Below are positions 8,862 through 17,117 of a stretch of DNA of 64,000 nt, one piece after another. This DNA comes from Cupriavidus basilensis (GTDB lineage: Bacteria; Pseudomonadota; Gammaproteobacteria; Burkholderiales; Burkholderiaceae). The position numbers and the translations under genes were made by a program. How positions within the stretch are numbered: the first letter of the stretch is position 1; every line of letters starts with the position of its first letter. The DNA lies in contig NZ_CP062805.1 in the NCBI RefSeq assembly GCF_008801925.2, positions 361,365 to 425,364 on the forward strand, written 5' to 3'. A model generated the notes under the pieces. The model had not been told where the DNA came from. It made no database searches and worked only from the letters and a program-made list of their open reading frames with translations.

Positions 8862-9071
8862 TCAGCCTGCAATGGAAGGCTTCTGCTCCGCAATCGACAG
8901 CTTCGCAAGAAGCCAACTGATCAGGACCAGAAACTCGATTTCGGCAACGAAGTGCACTTGCATCATCGCAAGGCGATCGTCGGCGGTGAAGATAAGAAAA
9001 TACAGGACCGCGAACAGGTTGATGACCGTCGCAAAGACAGCCAGAGCGCTGATACGGGAGGAGACAACCAT
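8862..9071 (-). CDS. Small two-pass membrane protein
   Basis: A 69-residue protein starting at the ATG at 9071, with TGGAGCC upstream. Two hydrophobic segments are clear: ALAVFATVINLFAVLYFLIF and EIEFLVLISWLLAKL. No family is recognised. It heads the minus-strand accessory operon running to the terminator at 3321. Its ribosome site lies in the 3' arm of a GGCTCC/GGAGCC stem (9077-9097), so translation is probably controlled by leader folding. Confidence 0.6.
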   Translation of the reverse strand: MVVSSRISALAVFATVINLFAVLYFLIFTADDRLAMMQVHFVAEIEFLVLISWLLAKLSIAEQKPSIAG

Positions 9072-9076
9072 GCAAG

Positions 9077-9175
9077 GCTCCAAAAAAGAATGGAGCCTTC
9101 CCCATTGGGCAAAGCCCCAATGGGTGGAAAAAAAAGATGGCCGGTACACCGGCAGGGTCGATGCGCTGAAAGCGC
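9077..9175 (-). promoter_or_regulatory. Structured leader with conserved GGTCGATGC core
   Basis: From the start codon outward: the stem GGCTCC/GGAGCC sequestering the ribosome site (9077-9097), the perfect stem CCCATTGGG/CCCAATGGG (9101-9124), GCCGGT/ACCGGC (9140-9153), the conserved GGTCGATGC (9156-9164), and GCGCT/AGCGC (9163-9175). The stem sequences differ from those before parB while the pairing is preserved, which favours RNA structure rather than a protein site. Confidence 0.6.
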
Positions 9176-9236
9176 GAAGAATCGGGCGGATATTACTGCG
9201 AATCGTCGCTCGGGGACAAGTCCCCCCAGCTGCGGC

Positions 9237-9752
9237 TCAACCTGTCGCGCGTCGCTGCCGGCTTGCCTCGCGCACGCGGTTCACCACATCCCACCGGCGC
9301 AGGTCAACCTCTTCCGGGTTCTCCAGGTTGGAGTGATCCAGCACCGGCCCATCGTCCCCGAACGGCTCATAGTCAGCGGGCAGCTTGCCCTCTGCCTTCA
9401 GCTTGGCGGTCTGCATCTTCGACAGGCCGTGACTGGTTTCGCTGATGGCGACATAGTCCCATCGTGCGGGCACTGCGGCCTCAGAAAACCACGCCTCGCC
9501 CTCCCCCGACGCGACCAGCGCCACGACGTCGTAGATGCTGCCGGTCGGCGACGGCATCGCCCGAACCTCGAAGCGCAGCACTTCCCGCCTCGGGTACCAG
9601 AACGTCCGGTCGAGATAGCGCTTGAACGTGAAGGCATCAAGCATCGCGATTTCCGCGTATTGCGGGTCGCCGGGCGGGATGAACTCGCGTTCGCTCTTGG
9701 GCCGCGCGCCGAGGGAAACCTCGCGAACGGCGGGGGTCTGGGGTGATGACAT
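9237..9752 (-). CDS. Unknown protein
   Basis: A 171-residue protein of no recognised family, with a GGGAAA ribosome site before the ATG at 9752. It is predicted soluble, rich in charged and aromatic residues (FTFKRYLDRTFWYPRREVL), with an Asp/Glu-rich middle around YEPFGDDGPVLDHSN. It lies upstream of the accessory operon's structured leader and is probably transcribed independently. Confidence 0.55.
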   Translation of the reverse strand: MSSPQTPAVREVSLGARPKSEREFIPPGDPQYAEIAMLDAFTFKRYLDRTFWYPRREVLRFEVRAMPSPTGSIYDVVALVASGEGEAWFSEAAVPARWDYVAISETSHGLSKMQTAKLKAEGKLPADYEPFGDDGPVLDHSNLENPEEVDLRRWDVVNRVREASRQRRATG

Positions 9753-9910
9753 GGGATTTCCCGAAAAGATACCCCAAATTCTATAGCTTTCGGGCGCAAC
9801 TCCCGCCACGGGCGCCTTGAGAATGTGTTTGGCGAATCTCGCCGGCCGGCGGCCTTGACTTCGCGATGGCGCCGGTATCTTGGTCATAGACCATTCGATA
9901 CCTCGTTACC

Positions 9911-10360
9911 ATGCGCTTCACCCGCTTCGGGCGCTACACCCCCATCGAGTTCAACGCCCGCCGGCAGGCCGCTTTCGCGCGCAAGCAGCAGCGCGAGCGC
10001 GACCGATACCCGCTCTTCCCCGAGCACGTCGCCGCGGAGCAGCACCAAGCCGACGAAGAGATTGATCGCCGGCAACGGCAAGCGGACAGGTTCGAAGCGA
10101 GCCAGCGTGCGTTCGAGGCCCGCGTGTGGCGCAAGGCCCGTACCCGATTCTTTTCGTTGCCGGAAGCCGGCAAGGCGCAGATCCGCGCGAAGTGGCTGTC
10201 CTGGCCCGGCCCGACTACCGCAACCAATTTCATCTACATCGTCGACGAACTGAGCGGTGACCGGGCACGCCGGGTGGCCGAGGCCGACGCCGGCCACGCC
10301 GAGATCCGACGCCGCGCGTGGGAATCCGTGAACCGCCAAGCCGCGCTGGAGGTGGTCTAA
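9911..10360 (+). CDS. Unknown, Arg-rich protein
   Basis: A 149-residue, highly charged protein (MRFTRFGRYTPIEFNARRQ...) with a predicted helical centre (EEIDRRQRQADRFEASQRAF). No motif is recognised. Its stop overlaps the ATG of the next frame (TAATG at 10358-10362). That next frame is a damaged helicase gene, so this gene may have been the first of a now broken operon. Confidence 0.5.
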   Translation: MRFTRFGRYTPIEFNARRQAAFARKQQRERDRYPLFPEHVAAEQHQADEEIDRRQRQADRFEASQRAFEARVWRKARTRFFSLPEAGKAQIRAKWLSWPGPTTATNFIYIVDELSGDRARRVAEADAGHAEIRRRAWESVNRQAALEVV

Positions 10361-10977
10361 TGGCCCCGACCGACGAGCGGGACGCCGTCGTTGACGCGGT
10401 GAAGGGCGGCGACGCCCTCAAGGTCAAGGCTTACGCCGGCGCGGGCAAGACCTCCACGCTCCGCCCGACGCTAGTGATACGGCGCCACCGAGATATTTTC
10501 CTGCTCGCCCGCTGGCGGCGCTCCCATGGCACGGCGCTCGCGGGGGCGGGTCAACCTGATCAGCGTTGTGTGGCGATCCTGCTGTTCGAACGATCCAAGT
10601 CGAACTACCTGACGATCGCGGACGCGGCCGCGATGCTCACCAACGCGCAGTTTCTGCCTTGCGACTCGGCGCACGAGGTGGCGATGGCGGACCACCTGGT
10701 GGCACAGCGGCGCGCCTTCCGCAAACCGCTCCGGCACATCGTCAACGCGCCGGTTCATCCCGATTTCGTGCTGACCGACACATCGCCGGAGGTGGTAATC
10801 GAAGTGCTGGGAATGGCTGGCAACCCGGAGTACGTCACCCGAATGGCGGCAAAGCGCCAGCACTACCGCGCCGCCAGCGTGCCGTTCGTCGAATGGAACG
10901 CTCCCGCGCAACCGCTTTCCGCGGTTCGGCTGCCGTCCCCTGTCGGGACAGCCTCGGAGGCCACCCATGCAGGCTGA
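10360..10977 (+). pseudogene. Chimera of UvrD-like 5' end and DUF1173-like 3' end
   Basis: The open frame begins like a UvrD/PcrA helicase, with the Walker A AYAGAGKTSTL near residue 30, but that similarity stops around 10470. From about 10560 onward it reads like the C-terminus of a DUF1173 protein (FLPCDSAHEVAMADHLVAQ, DFVLTDTSPEVVIEVLGMAG). The middle (about 10470-10560) matches neither. The simplest explanation is a deletion joining two unrelated genes in frame. The product would lack every helicase motif after Walker A. Confidence 0.6.
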
Positions 10978-11410
10978 ACACGCAGCGATGGATGGAGAAT
11001 TGTTCCATAGGGCAATGGAACTGGTCCACCAACACCGCGCCGCGTCGGTGGCGCTAATCCAGCGCCATCTGCGCATTGGCTGGGAGGCTGCGGAAGCACT
11101 GTTGGCCCGCATGGCCGCCGAAACGATGGCCGTTCGCAAGATGCAGAACGGCCTTTACCTCTACATCCACGGCCCTATCGGCGCGGAACTTGCGCGCCTG
11201 AACGGCTTTGCGCAGGAGGTGTTGGCCGCGCTTACCGAAGATTGCATCGACGCGGCCCACCTTCGGGCCTCTGCCATTCGCTATGGCCTGGCTGAAGAGA
11301 CAACCGTCTCGGCTCGTTGCGGCGACCAGTGCGCCTGCGCGACGCTCTTCGAGTTCCCGGTCCGATGCTTCAGGGCAAGCGGGGCGGCGCTGGACTCTGG
11401 TGAGCCTTAG
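10967..11410 (+). CDS. FtsK-gamma-like winged-helix protein
   Basis: A 147-residue protein starting at the ATG at 10967 with GGAGG upstream. Residues about 10-55 (ELFHRAMELVHQHRAASVALIQRHLRIGWEAAEALL) match the gamma winged-helix domain of FtsK, which in the chromosomal protein reads KOPS sequences. No translocase motor is attached. The remainder is unrecognised, and two cysteines lie in a CGDQCAC stretch. It overlaps the preceding chimeric frame by 11 bases and converges with the zinc-ribbon gene. A stand-alone gamma domain could be a DNA-binding regulator. Confidence 0.65.
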   Translation: MQAEHAAMDGELFHRAMELVHQHRAASVALIQRHLRIGWEAAEALLARMAAETMAVRKMQNGLYLYIHGPIGAELARLNGFAQEVLAALTEDCIDAAHLRASAIRYGLAEETTVSARCGDQCACATLFEFPVRCFRASGAALDSGEP

Positions 11411-11589
11411 GCATCCACGACTTGAGCGAGATACAGGGGATCATCGTCGCCCCTGTGCGTTGGTCCAACCCGGGCGAGCGGATTTCTATGTTCACACCCA
11501 AGGCAGGTGAAAAAGAAACCGCGTTCGTCCAGCTGTGGGTCTGCCGTGTTAAACATCACCGAGAGACGGCACTTCGTGCAAGTCCACAT
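11407..11589 (-). CDS. Small zinc-ribbon protein
   Basis: A 60-residue protein with two CxxC pairs (CTKC near residue 4 and CLGCEHRN near residue 30), the pattern of a single zinc ribbon. AAGGAGTG precedes the ATG at 11589, one of the best ribosome sites in this part of the window. It overlaps the end of the convergent FtsK-gamma-like gene by four bases. It may be a DNA- or RNA-binding accessory protein; no closer family is recognised. Confidence 0.6.
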   Translation of the reverse strand: MWTCTKCRLSVMFNTADPQLDERGFFFTCLGCEHRNPLARVGPTHRGDDDPLYLAQVVDA

Positions 11590-11706
11590 GGTTCACTCCT
11601 TGCGTGACTTCGGGTCGCGCGCGCTACGCTAGGTTCACGATAGTTCAGGCGGTCCACTAAAGCATTCACCATCCACGAAAGCCTGGTAGGCAAGGAGGAT
11701 TCACCA

Positions 11707-12189
11707 ATGCCGCTCTACAACACTGAGATCGTCTACCGCGCCGTCATTCAAGCCGATGACGCCGAGGCCGCGCTCGTCGCCACCAAACGTGAGCGCCGGG
11801 ACATCGAGGGCGACTGCGCGGAGCCGCGCTACGAGCTGGTCGGCCCCTATCGGACTCCTGCGGACTTCGAAGATGGCTGGACCGAGACCGATTACCCTTA
11901 CTGTGGTCTCGGATCGGCCTATATCGGTCAAATACTGCTCGCCGAGGACGGCCAGCCCGAACGCGACACGCCGTACCATCGACATGTTCGAGGATGTGCC
12001 AGCATGAGTGAGAACACCCGTATCGAGTGGGCAGACCACAGCTGGAAACCGTGGCAGGGGTGCCCGAAAGTGGGCCCGGGCTGCGACAACTGCTATGCCG
12101 AGTACTCTGGCTCACGAACGACCCGGCCAGCGTCCGCGCCAACAACCTGCGTGTGCTGGAGGCGCACACGGCATGTCACCAGCGCCTGA
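11707..12189 (+). pseudogene. Unknown N-terminal domain fused to a truncated DUF5131 start
   Basis: AAGGAGG-like sequence precedes the ATG at 11707. The first 95 or so residues are an unrecognised small protein (MPLYNTEIVYRAVIQADDAE...). In the same frame, from 12004, follows the conserved start of a DUF5131 (phage Gp37/Gp68) protein, MSENTRIEWADHSWKPWQGC then GPGCDNCYAE. After YAE the match ends abruptly and the frame turns to low-complexity sequence. The DUF5131 gene has therefore lost about 90 percent of its length, and the upstream protein may have lost its own stop codon. Confidence 0.55.
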
Positions 12190-12600
12190 TGGACGCCGGC
12201 GGGGAGCGCAGAACCACCGTCTATGGTGATGGCGCCTACCGAATCCGGCCCCGGTCCTTTGGCGAGCCCACACCGGGCCGACTATCGCGAAATGTGCTCG
12301 AGCGGGGCCAGCGGTGCAGTACGGCAGGAAGCCGTAGCGCTCGGGTTGCCACTTCATGGCACCATGCAGCCGACGGCAATTCCTGAGTTCTTTGTCCGCT
12401 TTCTCACCGAACCAGGCGACCGGGTCATCGAACCGTTCCGCGGCACGGTTCGAACTGGCCTCGGCGCTGGACGTATTGGCCGACGCAGGCTCGTCTCAGA
12501 ATGGATTCTTCAATATATCCGCCGTGCCGCCGAGTTGTTTCGAGAGGCCGCCGGGTTCCACCTCCACCCGGCCCTGCACTGGGCCAATCAACCAAGGTAG
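12112..12600 (+). pseudogene. Remnant of a DNA methyltransferase gene
   Basis: From about 12355 the frame ending at the TAG at 12598-12600 reads PTAIPEFFVRFLTEPGDRVI then EPFRGT. This is the C-terminal target and FxGxG/DPF-type SAM motif of an N4/N6 DNA methyltransferase, with D changed to E and no catalytic (D/S)PP(Y/W) segment left. A second stretch in another frame (about 12112-12240, LWLTNDPASVRANNLRVLEA) looks coding but is of unknown origin. Both are broken pieces. Confidence 0.5.
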
Positions 12601-12602
12601 CA

Positions 12603-12875
12603 ATGCAGCAGTTCGAAAACGACCAATCCGAATACCCGAAGCCTGAGACCGTCCTAGCCATCCGCGGCGCGATCGCAACCGGCCGCCACGGCGGTTCGAT
12701 GGGGCCTGAGGGTCACTGGCTCAACGAGTTCTGGCAGATCGGCCGGACGCTTCGCGACCACAGCGAAATGCTGCAGGGCTTCCAGGGCACGGCGCGCCGC
12801 GGCCTGCTCAGCACTTCGACGCGATACCTCGCCATCAACGAGCCGGTATTCGAACAGCCCGACGAGCGATCTTAA
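12603..12875 (+). CDS. Unknown small protein
   Basis: A 90-residue frame starting three bases after the methyltransferase remnant, with AAGG a short distance upstream. It is predicted soluble, with a plausible helical middle (WLNEFWQIGRTLRDHSEMLQ). No family is recognised. It keeps a normal amino-acid composition, unlike the decayed frames before it. Confidence 0.45.
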   Translation: MQQFENDQSEYPKPETVLAIRGAIATGRHGGSMGPEGHWLNEFWQIGRTLRDHSEMLQGFQGTARRGLLSTSTRYLAINEPVFEQPDERS

Positions 12876-12929
12876 CGGGCAGCCGGCCGGTGCAAGGCAT
12901 AATTCCGGCTTCTCCACCCGGACCTTGCC

Positions 12930-13520
12930 ATGCCAACCGGCCTGCTCAACTGCGCCCACTGCGATGGCGCCCCCCTCTTCATCGCCGGCCGTCTGCAGGC
13001 TGTCGTCGTCTGTGAGGAATGCGGTATCTCAACGTCGCCAGTCCGCCTGGAATCCACCGACACGGACACCGCTTCTGCGCAGTTGCGCGCGATCTGGAAC
13101 TCCCGGGTGGAACACCGGCCGGCAGACCAGCAGACGATTTCCATGCTCGCCCGGCGTGAGCTGACCTCGTCCGACATCCCCTATTTCCTGAACCTGCTCG
13201 CATCGACTACCACCGATTGGGCAACGAACGGGCCGAAATTCGCAGCCATGGCCGCAGCGTTGGCGCAGCCGGGTTTTCAGTTCAAGCACGTCTCGCCGCC
13301 GGAGACCGTCATCGAGGATGCCGGCCGCTATCGTAAGGTTGTTCGGCGATCCAAGGTTATCTATATCGATGGTGCCCCAATGGTCCGGTTCGAACACGTA
13401 CCCGCCCTGACTGCGATCATCGCTGAAGAGGCGAAGGAGAACGACGAATGGCCGTTCCCAATTCTAGAAGAGTTCGTCGCCCGAGCCGTGGACAGCCTTC
13501 CGGATAGCACCGAACCTTGA
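12930..13520 (+). CDS. Protein with Lar-like zinc ribbon
   Basis: A 196-residue protein. Residues 8-60 carry CAHC...CEEC followed by TDTASAQLRAIWNSR, the pattern of the Lar family (restriction alleviation) zinc ribbon, including the conserved closing W-N. The C-terminal 130 residues are a separate unrecognised domain with no motif. Lar-type proteins relieve host type I restriction in phages and plasmids, which would suit a conjugative element in a region full of methylase debris, but the fused C-terminal part makes the exact role uncertain. Confidence 0.65.
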   Translation: MPTGLLNCAHCDGAPLFIAGRLQAVVVCEECGISTSPVRLESTDTDTASAQLRAIWNSRVEHRPADQQTISMLARRELTSSDIPYFLNLLASTTTDWATNGPKFAAMAAALAQPGFQFKHVSPPETVIEDAGRYRKVVRRSKVIYIDGAPMVRFEHVPALTAIIAEEAKENDEWPFPILEEFVARAVDSLPDSTEP

Positions 13521-14853
13521 CTTCGCCCGGCCTGCGGCAAGCTGGAAGCGCTACTTTGATCTGGAAATCCAAATGCTGCGGCCGCCCGCCCTCTCGATCC
13601 TCTTCTTCCTCGCACCGACCAAGGTCGGCGCCAAGGACTTACCGGCACCAGCCTGTGCTTACGTATTCGCTCATGGCCAGCAGCCGGTCATCACCAAGGC
13701 CAGCCACACCCGAATTCTGTGCTAATGCGCATATGCGGTCATGCACTCCGCCCAGACGCGAACGGCGCTCTGGTCTGCGAACACCTCACTCGGGGGGCGG
13801 CTGATGCCGCTCGCGCGCTGCCGCGGGACAGCGACTTCTACGAGGAAGAGCGGTTGCCTGCCGGTGAGCGAGGCAGCTTGCGCGACTATGGACGTGGCGC
13901 TGGGCTCGACCGTGGCACCTGGCATCCAGCGCCGACTTTGGCGACAAGGCGTCGCAGGCCGAGAGCTTTAGGCTGGCAGGCCTTCCGGACGAAATCAGGG
14001 AAGCGGATTCGCCCCCGCAGCGCGCCAGCGTCGCGGATGAATGCCGACTTTTGCGCACCAGCCGCAGCCTACATCGCGCGCAATGATGCGGCACCTGCAT
14101 ACAGTGTAGTGAGCATCGCAGAACTGGTTCACTTTGCCGGCGTGGATCCCTTCCCATCGCTGCCAAAGTCGATGCGAATGTCCCCGATGGACTTGCCACC
14201 GCCCATGCCGGCATCCGGGCGAGCGGCCAGCGCGGGCGCGTTTCATTCGCCTGGCTGGCCAGCGCCGACTCGGCAAAGGCGGTGCCGGCTCCAGACGCTG
14301 TACAGGAGCTTGTCCGCGCGGCCGGCTCCTTGGTCGCGCTGGCGGCAGCCTACGCACGATCGTCCCCAACTCGCGTTCCACAGCGCACCGACCTTCACGG
14401 TTGTTGGATGAGCTCTTGCGGCCGTACGCTGGCTTTGCACGCAGTCGATTGTCGCGGTTCGATAAGGCAAAGCGATACCGGACGAAACGACCCAAGTGCA
14501 GGCCATGGCGCTACCAGTTCCTGCAAAAGGGATCGCAAGGACCGCCGTGAGTACGAGTATGGAAAGAACCAGCCAGCCCCAGTCCAGATAGCTTTGCTAG
14601 CTCAAAGACCCCCCAGTTGCCGCAACAGAAATGGCAACGTGCCGCTCGCGGCAGCGCTGGATCGAGCCCTCGCTAGATTTTGCTCGATGGAGCGACGCGG
14701 CTTTTCGGTAAAAGCGACCCTTCTCCTGCGAGCATTCTGGGAAAACAGTATGAGCATGCTCATACCTTCGCGATCGAGCGTTTGCCGATACTGGCCGGAA
14801 GGCCGGCCGACCAGCGTCGGATAAGAGCCCGCTTCCGAAGAGCAGTCCCGGCC
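13521..14853. other. Region of decayed or non-coding DNA
   Basis: Several overlapping frames of 60-230 codons exist on both strands, but none has family motifs, good ribosome sites and normal composition together. A minus-strand stretch just above 14504 encodes a hydrophobic signal-like segment (WLVLSILVLTAVLAIPFAG) without an ATG or a believable downstream domain. This is probably a graveyard of former accessory genes. It contains one copy of the shared palindrome at 14748-14765. Confidence 0.5.
14748..14765. promoter_or_regulatory. Shared palindrome, copy 1
   Basis: A perfect 18-bp palindrome, GTATGAGCATGCTCATAC, preceded by GGGAAAACA. The 12-bp core and the GAAAA flank recur at 29690-29705 and 50100-50111. 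This copy lies about 90 bases beyond the stop of the integrase gene. Confidence 0.65.
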
Positions 14854-16005
14854 TCAGCCCTCCTTCGCGAGAATTCGATAAAGCTTGGTCCTTGAAATCC
14901 CAAGCTGCCGCGCAGCCACTGCTTTGTTGCCATCGGCGGCCAAGATAGCGGCCTTGACCTCATTCAGAGTGGGTTCCTTCTTACCCAAGCTCAACTGGGT
15001 GGAATAGGTAGAAAGATAGGCATTCGCTTTGGTCGCCCGGCTGTGGCCAGCGGCCTCCACCACCTTGCGCATCGCTTCGCGGTGTGCCTCCACATCAACA
15101 ACTGGCCCGCTCCCCTTCACAGCCGCCGGCTGGCCGCTCTCCCGCTTATACATCTGCTGCAGGTATTGGTGACGCAGCCCGTGCGCCGTCACACCGTCGC
15201 CGTCTTTGGTGATTCCGTGCTTCTCCAGAACGGTATAGAAGCGTCGGCGCCACCGAGTCTGGGAGAAGGAAGCAGGCATCAGCGTGCCTCGCTCCGGATT
15301 CGTGACGTATGCAAGTGTTGCCGCTTGCCCGAGCAACTCGTACTGCCAGCCGAACTCTATCGGGACCCGGCGGGCGCGCCCGCCTTTTGTGCCGTCATGC
15401 ACGAGCAGCATTCCCGATGGCAGGACGTCCAAAGCAGGCCGCAATCGCCAGCTTTCCTTTGCTCGCAGGCCAAAGCCAGCTTCCAGCTTGAGCTGCAGTG
15501 CGACGTGGGCGTCCGTGACCGCGATCTCGGCGATCTTCGCCGCCGCATCAATGCCCTTGCCATCCCACGAACGGTCTTCGCGCGCAACATAGCTGCGCTC
15601 GTATCCGGCCGGTCGCTGCACATAGTCTTCGATTCGGCCGACCACGTTGGTCTTCCCCATCCATGACATCAGCGCACGCAGGTGGGTGAGGCGTAGCTCC
15701 ACCGTTCCCACGTTCAGCTTGCGCTCCTCCACCCAATACTGGACCAGCCAGCGGATGTGCTTCTGCCGAATGCTGTAGGGCGAGGTTACGGCCATGCCAC
15801 CAATGCTGCGCAGCTCCACGAACATGGCGAGAAGTGCCTGCACGCGCTGTCGCTGTGACATCTGCGACAGCGATCTGCCGCTAACTCGCGTCCCGCTATG
15901 CGGCAGGTGCAAGTGTTCCGCAGCCAGTACTGCGAACTCAGCCTTGAATCTCTCCGGCAGGTTGTATTGGTTAATGATGGGGCGCAGGTTGATAGTCTTA
16001 GTCAT
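14854..16005 (-). CDS. Tyrosine recombinase with C-terminal Fis-type helix-turn-helix
   Basis: A 383-residue site-specific integrase starting at the ATG at 16005. Catalytic residues are visible: Arg in LEAGFGLRAKE, His-x-x-Arg in AHGLRHQY, the GHS box (AAGHSRATKANAYLS) and Tyr in YST. After the catalytic domain the last 40 residues (LNEVKAAILAADGNKAVAARQLGIS) form a Fis/NtrC-type helix-turn-helix, an unusual addition that could couple recombination to DNA recognition or self-regulation. It could resolve multimers or integrate the element; no attachment site is recognisable here. The stop lies about 90 bases from the first shared palindrome. Confidence 0.8.
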   Translation of the reverse strand: MTKTINLRPIINQYNLPERFKAEFAVLAAEHLHLPHSGTRVSGRSLSQMSQRQRVQALLAMFVELRSIGGMAVTSPYSIRQKHIRWLVQYWVEERKLNVGTVELRLTHLRALMSWMGKTNVVGRIEDYVQRPAGYERSYVAREDRSWDGKGIDAAAKIAEIAVTDAHVALQLKLEAGFGLRAKESWRLRPALDVLPSGMLLVHDGTKGGRARRVPIEFGWQYELLGQAATLAYVTNPERGTLMPASFSQTRWRRRFYTVLEKHGITKDGDGVTAHGLRHQYLQQMYKRESGQPAAVKGSGPVVDVEAHREAMRKVVEAAGHSRATKANAYLSTYSTQLSLGKKEPTLNEVKAAILAADGNKAVAARQLGISRTKLYRILAKEG

Positions 16006-16196
16006 ACGGCGTTCTCGAACTTTTGCGCTTCGCGCGTGCGGCCACGGGCGAGTGTCCGCCATGGGACCTCGCAGCTCGCTGCTGGACAGCGCCGACCCCC
16101 GATCCGGCTTTGTCCCCTCGGTGCTCCGGGGTACCACCCCCAGCTTTCCAGCCCACCCAGCCGGTCTTGCCACTACCTTCCTGTCCTTTAGCGATG

Positions 16197-16538
16197 CCAA
16201 ACCGATCAGCCCTGAGCATGGAAGCAATGCGTCGTGACTGTCCGCAGTGCGGGCGCAGGCCTTCGCCTTGCACGCCGCTGCGCGGCCACCCTATCCGGTG
16301 CATCAATGGATGCCAGCCTGACGGCGCCAGGGATTTCGTCCTGGTGCAGCCGGCCGATGCCGTGATGAGTGATTACTTGTTGCGCCGTTCTGGTACCGGT
16401 AGCGCCCCCCGGGTCGATATTGCTCAGAAGCCTGCGTCCACCGCTCGTTCGGTACGCAAACAGCTCCCCGCCCCAAAGCCGGATCATCCCTGCTGCGGTG
16501 TGTCGGGCTTCGTGATCCGCGCCCAGCCAAGCGGCTGA
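16197..16538 (+). CDS. Possible small Cys-rich protein
   Basis: A 113-codon frame (MPNRSALSMEAMRRDCPQCG...) with CPQCG, CTPLRGHPIRC and a later CCG, suggesting a zinc ribbon. The ribosome site is weak, and part of the C-terminal half is low complexity. It may be a real small zinc protein or a remnant; overlapping minus-strand frames look worse. Confidence 0.3.
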   Translation, partial: PNRSALSMEAMRRDCPQCGRRPSPCTPLRGHPIRCINGCQPDGARDFVLVQPADAVMSDYLLRRSGTGSAPRVDIAQKPASTARSVRKQLPAPKPDHPCCGVSGFVIRAQPSG

Positions 16539-17117
16539 AAGGGCGTCGGGCATTCGTGGAAATTCCACAGAGCACCTGTCCGGTGTCCGGCTTCGGAATT
16601 GTCCACACTGCGGTCTATTTTCACGAACAGACCGCCAATCGGCTTGGTATCGCGGTGTCCGGTGTCCTCACTATCCGACACGGTCCATTTGATTTAATTG
16701 AAAAAAATGCCGTTTCAATTTCCGGCGTGAACAACTGGCGATCGCAAGGCCCGAATGTCGGGGTTTTGCGTGCTGGATTTGCCGCGCAACTGGCGGCGAG
16801 GTCGATGCGTCGGGGACGCGGTAAGTGCTCGAAGCATATACCAGGCATGGGCCAAACGGCAACGTTTGCCACTGCAAAATCGCGAGCTTTCGGCGACTTG
16901 ACTTCGATTTTCCGACGGTAGAGTGGGCTATGTCGATGTGCCATCTAATCCGACGCTCTCAAAGCAAGACCGACAAAGTCCGACCAAGTCCCAGATGCTC
17001 CCACCGACCTGAGGCGAGTGAATGGGGCTCGGAGGTACAAAGTCCCACTTGCTCGGAACACGAAGGACATTCGACACATCGGAGCCATCCACTTCAATGA
17101 ATCGCCAAGGAGCACAA
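16539..17117. promoter_or_regulatory. Upstream region of the parM operon
   Basis: This region has no convincing gene. It contains an orphan leader module (GCCGC/GCGGC at 16781-16797, GGTCGATGC at 16800-16808, GCGTC/GACGC at 16807-16819) pointing to the minus strand. An AT-rich patch lies around 16690-16730. A cluster of AAGTCC repeats occurs at 16976-17047, including AAGTCCCA at 16986 and 17040. Repeats in front of an actin-type segregation operon are where a ParR-binding centromere is expected. Confidence 0.45.

Noticed and set aside
16621-16944. Minus-strand frame of 107 codons upstream of parM
   Set aside because: It covers the orphan leader module and the AT-rich patch and shows no motif or ribosome site.
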